Shown here: piece by piece, positions 13,201 to 25,300 of the stretch
How the letters are laid out: every line of letters begins with the position of its first letter
Numbering within the stretch: position 1 is the stretch's first letter
DNA from: Cristatella mucedo
Taxonomy: Eukaryota; Bryozoa; Phylactolaemata; Cristatellidae
Direction: 5' to 3'
Assembly (NCBI GenBank): GCA_009760855.2
Contig: WPIO01000063.1
Span: 353,001 to 413,000 of the forward strand
DNA length: 60,000 bases
The notes under the pieces: model-generated
The model's input: the letters and a program-made list of their open reading frames with translations, nothing else
The model's database searches: none
What the model was told of the DNA's origin: nothing
Translations under genes and position numbers: made by a program

Positions 13201-16200
13201 CATATCGATGATGGCTTAATCATTGTCATTGTGGTGAGCTTTCTATGGTTTCTTTTATTTATTGAGCCGTAGCCCCAAAATGTACTTGCATACAGCCAGG
13301 GCTTATAGTAGAGGTCTGAATAGATGTGCATAAGTACAATCTCATAAAAGAAAATAGAGACTAGCTGATTTAACAGCCGCATTTATGTAGCAGCAGAAGA
13401 ACCTCAATGGCTGTTGCTACCTCTTGCAGACGGCAATAAAGGATTGCCCGATGCATGACTCGAAACCACGACCTGGGTGGTGAAGTGCAAGCTTCTTACC
13501 ACACGGCTAAGACCCAGTGGCAAAAGCTAGTGGTATCGCATATCTGGTCTGCCTATGTACTATTTAATGTGAATGGGCTGGTAAACAAGTTGCTGACGTC
13601 ATGCTTACGCTCTTTGTGGTATATATAGTACTATTACGATGGTACAGCTATGATGAGTGTCATATCAAAATGTCAAGGTCGCTAATTTACTAGTTTGCAC
13701 ATTTAGCTACCATATGCATCTCATAGTTATAATTGAGGAATGAACTGTGCATTGCGTTTTGAAATTGTCTCGGGCAAGCTGTTTATCATTATTATTTAAT
13801 TGCATATGTACAGTAAGCACCGTGGAGCACTCAGTTGAAATTAATAGTCATTTATCTTCAATGAAATTTTCAAGGATATTGAAAACAATTTTATGGAAGT
13901 ATCTTAAAATCGCTTAAATTTTTCAATTGGTTTTCCAGGATTTTCTGCGATTACATGCTAGTTTGAGAAATACTAGGTCAGAACTTTGAAAGCGAAAAAA
14001 CTATTTGCAAGCTTATTATCGTATTAAACTGTGTTGAGTACTGAAAAGTTATTAACCGTGGTTTTTAGCACTTGTACGACACTGGTCAAAACGAAAGCTC
14101 ATTTTAGAGAGCAACTTGAAGGCTTCAAGCTGTGAATCGGTCGTTTAGCTACAAGCATTATCCTGCCTTCATGAATGAGTAGATCAGTAAATGAAGTAAG
14201 CCAGGAAGTAAGCCGTTCTGTAGAGCTTGTTCTTTCACTCTTAGGTACCAGTTGGACACCCAGACGAGGTGGATGAGATCTTTGATGCCATCTCCTACAG
14301 CAAAGGAGCTTCGGTCATACGAATGCTTCACGATTGGATTGGAGACGAAGTGAGCTGGCGTGTTTTCCTCTCAGCCCAGGGCATCGCTGTAACTCCGAAC
14401 AGTCCAGCCGCGGAATACTGCCAGCTGTTCTAGCTTGATTTCGTTTCTGTTGCGCTTATTTAATTGTGCCATCATTTCTTGACTACACCATCATTCGTTC
14501 AGTTTATCCGAAGTGTTATCGCTACCATTGCATATGCCACAGGTGTATGTTGGCGTTTTAGGCTTTCCGTGCAGGGCTCAATGCATACCTGAAAAAGTTT
14601 CAGTACAAGAATGCAGTGACGGATGATCTGTGGGACAGCCTTGCTGAAGCTAGCGGCAAGCAAGTGCGGGAGGTCATGTCAACCTGGACTGGCCAAATGG
14701 GCTTCCCAGTACTGAAGGTATAACTGCCCTTGCAACAATTGCCACCGTTCTTCTACCAGTCTGCTCACCATTCTGCAGTCAGGCAGGATGGCAAACTTTG
14801 GCTTTCGTGCAGGTTTGATAATTCGTGTAAAATTTGGGCCTAACCTGCATAGTTTTTCTTGCCTTGGAAACAATATGTACATCTTTCTCACTTGGCTGAA
14901 TGGATTTTCACTGGACTTTCATATTTGTGCCTGCATCTATATTACTATTGTGGAGGGATTCTGGTTTTGGAAGTTGGTGGGCATGCATACGAAGTCCGCA
15001 TGCTTGCTTGCGTATAGCAATGGTTTTTTGACCTTACGTGCTAGTTGCCAGGCAACTTACGCTGGTTAGATTCAGTCATCCAGTCTTTGAATGCATGCCA
15101 TGGTTCATTTGTCATGATGTTAATCTTTCCGGTAGTGGACAATGTTAGCCTTCATGATGCTTTCTTTTTGTGGCTGTTGTGGCATACAAAATGAGTTTGC
15201 AAATTGGCCATTGAGATTGGTGCATCCGACAAGTAATGCTGACTGCGCTAGCTGCCACCATATTATTGTCATGTGACAGAATCACGTGGCAGAAGGCTTT
15301 GCTCAGACCTTCCAGTAATGGTGGGGGTACAGTAGTGGTATGCATGCACATTGTAACTACTGTTGCCATGTCTTTAAGTTGTCGCTGGGCTGCACGTCGG
15401 GTCGCCATGTCCTTAAGCTGTCGGTGGAATGCACCTCGGGTCGCCATGTCCTTAAGCTGTCGGTGGAATGCACGTCGGGTGGTTAAGGCTGTTCCAAGTA
15501 CCCTTGCTACTGGTCATTGATCCGTAATGTGACGGAGTGTGTTAGGCCCAATGGAGTTAGCAACTCTGTATTTTTGATTGGCTGTGCAGCAGTGACAAAA
15601 TATCCAAGTGATGACAGCTAAGCATATCTTTATGACCGTTTGGTTATCGATCAATTGAGAAAGCTGTCTACACAGCCAGTCATCACATTGGTCTCTCCTC
15701 CTATGAGTAGGGCCTGTGGCTGTGACAGATAGCTCCGGACATTGATAGCGTCCACTCGTTTTGAACAGTATATATTATAGTAGGGCTGTTTCGTGGGGCT
15801 GATGAAAATGCAACCGAGCCCCTACCTCTCATGTCCGACATAATTGCGAGATTGGTCTTTAAAGAAAAAATGAAATTGGATTAGTTTCAACGTAGCCCTC
15901 GAAGGAGCTGCTTCGGTTCCAGGTTGGGCAGCAGACACAGGCTACAATTCATGCTCTGCCCTTCAAGACCTGCTCGAGCTTAGCTCCTTCATGCGTGGCT
16001 GAAGTGCTACGAAGTGATCGTTGGTCCTCTTTATCATTATTCCCGGTTAGTCTTGAGGTTGGTAAAAAAAGCCGCCTCTTTTTTAATGTAAAAGCTGTCC
16101 GTTCACGTCCCACTTTACTCGCTGAGCTCATCTTCACCGTTACTGTGCCAGGAACATGTGTAGGTTCAGCTTCAAATTCTGGCAGTTGTATTCCTGTAGT

Positions 16201-19200
16201 CTGGACTCGCACACTGATGTTGGTTACTTGCCCCCCCAGTCATAGCCTGGGGTTGGGAGTCGGGATGTACGGTGCTGGCACTTAACAATGATTCAGTTCT
16301 TGGGTTTCGAGCTTGCTGCAAGAATTCCACCATCGGCCTCGCAAGCGCAGGATCGGAAACTGCTCCGGAAGCTGCTCCAGAAGCTGCTCCAGAAGCTGCT
16401 CCGGCTCTTCCGCCACTATGCAAGTGGCTGTGCTGAATAAATAAATAAATCCTAGATGATTAAACAGCCTCTTTTTGTATAGCGACAGAAGAGCCTTTAC
16501 GGCTATCATCACCGCTTGCAGTGGTGATAAAAAATCGCCCACTGCAGGAATCGAACCCACGACCTCAGGACTGAGGTCGTGAAAGCAACCACCTCCTTTC
16601 CTAGTGTGCCATCACGGCTCACCTATCAGCTGACCTTAGCTCTCTCGACTGGTCTATTCAGCTGTCACGTTTCATTTATTGCAGGGAATGCATTTTGGTG
16701 ACAGCCGTTTGTACACCGACCGCTCTGTCTATGCTTTGAGTGCTATAAAGAATCAATAACCTAGCAACTGCTTTTAATCCTCATGGCTTGTGAAGCTACA
16801 TACTGCACCATATTATGCAATCTTCAGCCTTGTAATAGCATATGTGGATTGGGTCATTTTCGGTTAGTCACAGTGTAGGTTTCTCTTGTACTACTGCATG
16901 CACGGAGTGGCAAAGTGACTGCTTCCCATCGTCTGACAGCTGCTGCTGTCCGGCTATGCTGAAAAAGGACAAACATTTTGAATATAGAACTTGAAAGTCT
17001 GCTGGGGACTTGACTGCAGGAGCTTGGTCACACCAGGGCATAAACCTGCACCGGCACAGGCTGTAAACCTGATGTCACACAGCCATAGTCGTCAGACATC
17101 AGGTTCAGACCTGGGTCCGGTGCATCAGTGGCCGCTGGTCAAGAGACCTCTCTCATTGCATGCCGAGTAATACCCGTTCGTGCCACCTCTGTGGTACTGC
17201 CTTTATTCACGGGGTGCAATGCAATTACTAGGACTTTCATTCCACCCCAGAGCATCCCCAGTTCCGGAGATTCCTTATGGAGAGCATGACTGCAATCGAT
17301 GTGCAATGCATGTTTCGATGCATCTCGCGAGCCGGGAATGCACACACTCTTGCAGCTCCGGCTGGCCAGCCACTCTAGTTCACGAGTTCCGATGGCCACC
17401 ATGTCGCACTAGCTGGTTGTACTTCTAGCTTTATGGTGCGAGCCTTCCATTTCCTCTGTCTAAGGAAACATCAATCTCTGTCTAAGGAATCAGCCAACCT
17501 CCAGGTACAGCATCAAAGACTTTTACAACCCGTGCTGTGTTGAACCAAAGAGTAAAAAGAACAGTTTGCTGTGACCTAATGCCCCATTGCAGGCTTCCGG
17601 CAGTTCATCCCTGCTTTTTTAGGTTTCTAATGACTGGGATTCAAAATTCCTCGTTTCATCAGCTAGTTTTGCGCTGTTAATGCACACTATCCGTTTTGTC
17701 AGGTTCTTTCGTGTTGTTAACATACGTGATTTTGGGGATTTTTCTTCGTGGCCATTCAGTGGCTTGGTATGCAGTAGCTTCGAGTACTTCAATTTCGGAA
17801 GGAATCAATTCGTACTTGGCCAGTGGTCATTGTTTTTGCATTGTGCCAGCAGTGATTCTGATTTCTAGCCTGCACCGCGCAGATGTGCAAAACAGGTGAA
17901 GCCCCGACGTGGTGACTAACTACTTAAACACTCTTCACCCAGGCTTGCCTGCCGCGAGCACCACACACAGCTGCCACATTATTACTTTTCGCCGACCTGC
18001 ACTGGCTTCCCACCAAGCAGCACATGGAGTTGGAAGGTTTTGTTACTCTCTTTTCAGTCACTTCATTCTCTTGCTCCAGTCTACCTATCCGAACTACTTC
18101 TCAATCAGCCTAGGCATCGTACCTCGGCTCTTCTGAATCAAGTCGTTTGCTGTGCCTCGAACCAACCTCAAATCCTTTGGAGGCCATGCCTTTATTTCGT
18201 ATTTTCTTAAAGCCTGAAATTTCACCCCAGACTGACGTCACACACCCCCTGACTTTCATACATTTAAAAAGAAGCTAAAGTCGTATCTTTTCTTCAGGTT
18301 TTGATTAGTCAGCGTGAATTGTTCTTTGTGTGCTTATGCACGATGTTGTGTATGGCATCATTAACCACATTGACATGCTTTCTTTACAGCACATGTAAAG
18401 TGCCCAATAACAGATTTAGTTCTTTAAGGGTGCTCTCGAATGTCTTATTATTATTATCATTATTACCAGCTGTCACACTTGTCTGATGATGATTGATGCG
18501 CACACCAGCCTCGCCTGCTATATTATCGTATCGCCAAGTCAGAAGATGTCATGCAGATTTTTTAACTTCTCACAGGTCTCTCAAAGGCAGGAGGGCAGCA
18601 AGAGAATCCTGAAGGTTGAGCAGGAACGGTTCGTTGCCGATGGAAGGGCTCCAGGTGACCGGTGCTTGATTCCTCTGCTTGCTGGTGGCCGGCAGGCGTT
18701 ATGGTCTGGCGTTATTGCTGTGCAGTGGTGTGCCGGTTGCTGCATGGCTCTTCTTTTCAACATTTGTCGAAAAGCGGTAAATGCTGCCCCCCCCCCCCCG
18801 TGGCCGACATTCGTGCTGGTCACACGGAAACAAGAGTGCCGTGCGTGGAGAGCAAGCGTTGTGCGTGTGCATCTGTACACGCACACACGGCACCGTGTTT
18901 GATGCTTGCATAGATCGCTTGTGTTGGCGATACCAACAATGTTTCTCTTGTGTCTACCGGTCTAACGGTCCCGCGTCTCTAGCGACCCAGTAGTGAAGTG
19001 GACTCGGCATCGTGGCCAGAAACCGTGTCGTTCAAATCGAGGCCTTGCGTCTAAGTAACTCTGAATTCGTGCCATTCGCTTGCAGGCGATTGCATGCTCT
19101 GGAAGGTGCCTGTCAAGGTGTCCTCCTCCGAGAGCCAGGGTCAGCCAATCGCGTCAGTCCTCGTGGAGGATGCTTGCACCGAGATAGTCCTGGAAGGGCT

Positions 19201-19308
19201 CGGTCCTGACGCTTGGGTCAAGGTAAGGTGTTGCAGGCTCTTGTAAAGCGGCTCTTTAAAACGCTGACCCAGCAACAGCTTCGAGCTTCACCAGGCTTGA
19301 GAGAGAGA

Positions 19309-19362
<54 letters not shown>

Positions 19363-22300
19363 ACGAAGCGGCGTGGTTTCATTCTTGAGTGCAGCTGAAC
19401 CCAGGAGCGGTCGGTGTGTACAGAGTCTGCTATCCGACTGAGATGCTCGAATCCATTATCGCCGGTATTTCATCGAACGTCCTGCCGCCTCGGGACAAAC
19501 TGGTTCTTCAGAATGATCTTTTTGCGCTGGTGAGGAGCAGCCACTGCCATGTGCGATCTGCTGCACGTTGCCATGGCTAGCTTTGCACATGCTGCGCGCT
19601 TTGCTGGCCACGACTATTGATTGCTTCCCAATGGGGAATAGAGTAGCTGTCTCTGCACAGTTTCTGTACAGTTTGAAAGTACACAATTCACATGCTGCCC
19701 AATCAGGCTGATAGCTGCATAGGTACGGTGTGCGTCACGTCCGGTCTCGCGGAAGCACTTGGCAGTGCACGTAGATTGCGCTCGTGGCAGTGCTTACCCG
19801 CTTGGGTATTCATCAGTTTGTTGTGCTGTGCCTCGTTCATCTTCACTTGCTGCCCGAGTCTTGGGCTAACTGTTCCGTCCACCTGCCCTGAAGAAAGGTG
19901 CACTACCAGCAGAGCCTTTCTCGAACCTTCTTTTCCCTCTACGACAAGTGCTACTATGTAACAAGCAGTGGCTACCATCATGGTACCATGATGGCAGCCG
20001 CCGACAGCCGGAGTCAGGCAAGCCTTGCGTTCAGTCATAGCTCATGGGGTCACTCATTAGTGTCTGTCGCTGCGTTAGGCTACTGCATCAACTGATGCAA
20101 TTTCCCACAATGCCTTTGTAGCGTGTGCATGTCTTGCTAAATAGCTATCACGGTTGGCAAACACATACTCAAGAGTACTCAGCAAGGTGTATTTCTCTTC
20201 TGGTGCAAAGACGTTAATCTTATCACATTTCTCTTCTCTGCACACCAACAGGAATGCAGCCTCTGATTAACTAATTTCTCGGCTTGAGCCTAGCTACAGT
20301 AATGCTGTGTTCTGATTCGCGAGGTAGTGTCGGAGCACGGCCCCCTCTTCCCACCTCAGTATTGGCATGCAGCCGCAGGTGGCTGTGCCACCATTGGCTA
20401 GGGTTTGTAGTAGATGGCCCAGCAATTATCACACCTTTCCCGGCATTAGGCTACTGCTGGCCTCGTGCCACTCACAGACGTGCTGAAGGTGGTAGAGGCG
20501 TATGCTAACGAGAGCAACTACATCGTGTGGAACGACCTGTCCACTAATCTGGCTATCGTGAAGCTGCTATCGTACCATCTGAGCTGCCACGACCACTACA
20601 GCAAGTACACAGTGGCCCTGTTCTCGGGCATTGCTGCCAAGCTTGGCTGGGAGAAAAGTGACGTCGAAGGTAGGTCGGCAGGCTAGGAGATGCTCATCAG
20701 CAGCAGCGGCGGCAGCAATGGAGGCTCAGCAGTAGCGGAAGCAGCAGAAGCGACTGCTCTAGTGGGGCTAGCCGATCGCTTGTGCGCCAGGGCGTGGCTG
20801 CACGCTCGGCCGTCCATTGCAGGTCCGCTGGACTCGATGCTTCGCGCCCTCGTGCTGGGCGTGCTGGGTCGAGCCGGCCACGAGGGCACGGTGGCCGAGG
20901 CTCGCAGCCGCTTCGATGCTCACTACTCGGGCGTCCAGAGCCTGTGCGCGGACCTGCGTGGCGCGGTAGGTTGGCCCGGCAGGGCGATACTCTACTCGGT
21001 CGAGTTGCGATACATCCATGGTACTCGGTCGAGGGCACTGGCAGGGCACAGCAGCAGCGGCTTCACGTGTGTGCTTCGCAGCCGAAGAGTGGGTCTCGCT
21101 GCCGTCTTCCTGCCAGCCTCAGCCGTCCTGTGCTTGTGCAGGTGTATTCGACCGTTTTGCGCCACAGCAAAGAAGGAGATGAATTCGATAAGCTTCTCGA
21201 GGTCAGTCTAGCTATAGAGACGCTGTCGTAGCCCACGAGCGTTAGTGCTACGGAACGGCGGGCCACTATGCGATTGGCGGCAGGATTTATCAGATTTTCA
21301 TCGAGGGAGGCTCGATGCCAATCTGTTTGCGTGACTCTGCCTTTTCTTTGCGCAGCTTTTCCGAAAAGCCGACCTGCAAGAGGAGAAGGTTCGCATTCTC
21401 CGTCGCCTGGGTAGTGGAGACGACACTGAGCGCATCAAGAAAGTGCTGGAGTTCTCTCTCACCGTAAGTACAGAGTCCATAGCTAAACGTCATCTGCTTC
21501 CGTTGTGTGCCGCCAGCTCTTCGAAAGCAGCTCGATGGTTTGCAGGACGAGGTCCGTTCACAGGACACTGTGTTCGTCATTGCCAGCGTGACCGAGTCGC
21601 CGACAGGTAAAGAGCTGGCGTGGCAGTTCACCAAAGATAACTGGGAGCTTCTGCGGACGCGCTACGAGGGCGGATTCCTCTTGTCTAGCCTGGTGAAGGT
21701 AAGGCCTTGCCTCTGCGGTTTTTTCTTTGCATGACCACCGTGATCGTTGCTAAAAGCGGTTGCTTTGTGTGGTGCAAGAGCAACTGCTGCTTGCATCCGC
21801 TGAGCTAGCACAGCCATTTGCTAGTTCTTGTTCTGCTAAATGCAGGTAGATTCATATGTAGAAACGCATAAACGTGCCTGAACCGACCGTGGCTTTCATA
21901 AACAGTTCAAACCCACAATTCTTTGGACCGCTGGGGCAGCCGCCATGACGGCTGCCTACTCGCCTGCGCTTTGAGGTAATATCAAATGTTGATGTCACCA
22001 CAAGTATTCGTACTCGTTGCAATTAGATAAAGCAACACGTTCTCTCAATTATCACGTATCATGCTTAATTTGTGGTTAGTTCTGCCGCCAACCTTCCTTT
22101 TTGCAACGACCTGCCGAGCTGCCCAGGTATGGAGTTGATCAAATGCAAATATCGACCGTTCTGCTACCTCAGGCTCGTTGCAAGCGTTCAAAAAGCACAT
22201 CAGCCAATGCGATTAGGACGACCGGTTGCCGTAACCATTGCTCGACTTCTTCCCACAACTTCTAGATTGGGTTGAGGTCAGGAGACTGACTCTGCCAGTC

Positions 22301-25300
22301 CATAACCGGCATAGGAGGGTAACCTATCTCGGATAAATGGTTAAAAAATACTTAACTTCGGTGGTGTGTTTTAGATCGTTGCCGAACGGTAAAATATAAT
22401 TCAGTCTGCAATTGCCATCGTACTCGGGTGTCTGATGTTGTGAAGGTCTAGATAACAGTATTAGGTCAAAATGCCTGGTTTGTGTTGCTTGAGTTTGATG
22501 CCATCTCTGCTGAAGCATCCCCCATTCCGAAATACCTCACCTTCAATTCGACAGATGGCTGAAAGCATTTGGATGAGTAGGCTTCGTTGGATTGCCGACA
22601 CACATATAACTTCTCGAAGTTAAAAAAAGAGCATGCATTCGCTTACACCACTCCATACAACTCTACTCCAATCTTCAACTTTCCAGAGGATCCAAGCCTT
22701 GACTCACTGTAAATAGCTTACCGTATTCTTCGTGGTCAGAAGTGGTTTCGTTTTTGCGACTCGAAATGCAGACTGCTTCCCCCAATCGTCTTTTGACGGT
22801 ATCAATACTAACTCGCTTCGCAGACGATGCTTGCAGATTTTGAGCACGAGCTAGTGAGGAAGCAAAACGGTTCTTTAACGCCTTCAACTTTAGGAGAGTA
22901 TTTTCTCACCTAGCTGGGGCCGGCTCGACCGAGACACAATTTCAGGGCTCCCAGTCTTCACTGCCTTCTTCACGTGTAAGCAACCGTACTCTTCGGTATT
23001 GATAGAGAAGTAGGAATTTATCTGTATGAGTGTCCAGCTTCGTGAACTGCTACAATTTTACCAGTTACGAAGCTTGAAAATTCGGTGACCTTCGGCATAG
23101 CAGGTAGGCTTCTACTAGACAATTCTATACGATATGGGTTGGCTTTACATTTCTGGCTCGTGCGCACCCTTCAGGTGCCGGCATGAGCTGATGCAAGAGT
23201 GTTATCTCGATTAGCTTTTCTGGCCAAACCAGCCATTCTTGAAGGAGGTTACAGGGTTGTTTGGCTAATTTTAGGCGTATTGTCAAAATCTTGCATAATT
23301 ATCACTGCAAGCTGTCAGGGGGCATCCAATAATGGGCTGACATCCCGGCTTAGGTCCAGTCGGGGTCTTTAGAAAAAGCTGCTAATCTAGGAATGTCTAA
23401 TTACTTTTGCAATTTTGTCTATATATATTTTCGTAAGTAGAACCGTCGTAATCAGGAGGGGGTTACGATGGTTCGACTTGCGAAAATTTGGAGATACGAA
23501 CTTGGTCATGGCTACGTAAAAAATCGAAAATCAAAATTTATCCAAGAAAACGTTAAAAATCTGCCCTGGGTCAGTAGATTTGACAACGTGGCAAACAGTA
23601 GGGTGGAAACGATGTGTGAGAGCTACGTATTGTGGGCACTGAGGTCTCTCTCTTGCTTACGTGACTTGCTACAAGTAAGACGTGTTCAGAGTGATCTCGT
23701 GCGTTCTCGTTTTGTGCGTTATGGTTTTACCGTTTGCTACTTTATTATTTTATTTACTACTATTGACTTCTTTATTAGATATTGTGCTTATTTTGAGATG
23801 GCTGAAAAATGCAAAAGTAGCACCTCTCCTGCTGGTAGAGAAAAGATGCAGAGGAGAGCGATTTCTCCGGAGGAGAAAATGAGAATCGTACGGAATAGAG
23901 AATCTGCTAGAAAATTCTAGAAAAAAATGGCTGCACCTCTGAACGATACTTTAAAGTTGAAAGGTAAGTTAATGATTCTCTTGCCTGTTATTGTGAAGTC
24001 TTCAAAGAAAAAAAAAACAAAATTGAAGGTAGATTCTTATTTCATCAAAATAGAAACCTGTGGACTTCAACCATCCACTAGCAAAGCAGCTGATTCACCC
24101 CAGCCATCTACCAGTCGCCAAGGTTTAGAGGAAGTGGAAGTTGCATGATCTTTCAGCAAGATTGTCCATCTCCTCCTTACCTTCCTCCTAATAGTACTCA
24201 ACGTTCACTACTACCACTACCAGCTTCTGTATGCCCACTTGTTCCTAGTTATTTCTCATTTTTTATGTATTAAAAAAATTTCAATTCGTTTACCTTTACG
24301 TCTTCGTCAGAACGTATCGTAGTAGAACGTAACATATACCATTCTTGACTAACGAAACTTGTATTTACAACAGGTTTTCTGGTCCCTTTCTATTTTATTA
24401 GTTGGTGGGGGCTGACTGTATAGCTACTAAAGCCCCAAAGAGAGGTTTCTATTTAACTTCGGATCTGACAGTAAGCCTCAGTCCAGACGGTTCGCGGCTG
24501 ACTTAAGCATTTCCGCAGCACTGCTGCCGACGGTCGTAGAAGAGCTCTAAAAATAAACATTTTGCCTTAAACGACGATGATTCCGTTTCATGTGCAACCT
24601 CAGTGGAATATAGGAGCGGGCTTGTTTTGGCTGCCAATGCAGGTGCTGGAGCGGATGTGTTAGTTTCCTTTACATTGACTAATAGGTGCCGTGGCTGGGC
24701 CTGCCAGCTGGCTTTGTTTTCATTCATTTACCCTTTTGCTTTTGCAGCGTTCGGCTTGTCGATGGTGTGCATTGAAGGAGGCGCAGCCACTCTGGGCGGT
24801 GGGTGGGTTGGTGGCCGGCGAAGGCTGCCCCAAAAGACTTCACTCCCGAGCCCTTCAGTCCCGGTGTCCCCTGACGTCCTCGTGCATCCCTGCGATATAT
24901 AGGGTGCACATCCAGTTAAGGTGACACCTCGCGAGCACATGCGGCACCATCATGTCAATGACTTTGTTGGGGTGGGGGAGTATTGCATTTCAAAAATGAC
25001 GTCAGACCGTCATCGACCTCGCTGCAGTGTCTGGCTGCTCTGTCGGAGGCAATGGTGACTTACGAGGCTCCACCGATCGGGGCTTAGCAGACTTGCCTGG
25101 CAATGCGCATTTGCCGGTGGCTGGCCTCATGTCGCCCTCGACTCGGGCTGTGGTGGCAGTAGTTGTGAGCTTGGAGCTTTGCCGAAGGTGTGCTTGGAGA
25201 CGTTAGCGACGTTACACCCCTTGCTGTGGTGGCTAGTCCGCATATCAGCAGGTGGCATGGACGTGTAGGTCCATGCAAAGAAAGCTGCAATCGGCGTATT

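Noticed and set aside
16520-16600. Possible tRNA gene (box A and box B)
   Set aside because: No complete cloverleaf, and the same head occurs in four dispersed copies with a shared body, so it is a SINE.
20690-21231. Overlapping 113-173-codon frames on both strands
   Set aside because: Shadows of G+C-rich PSA exons 16-17 and their introns; the aminopeptidase frame is fixed by homology and splice phases.
23468-23920. 150-codon frame as a host gene
   Set aside because: It begins in the transposon terminus and contains only the Tigger transposase start; it is part of a deleted element.
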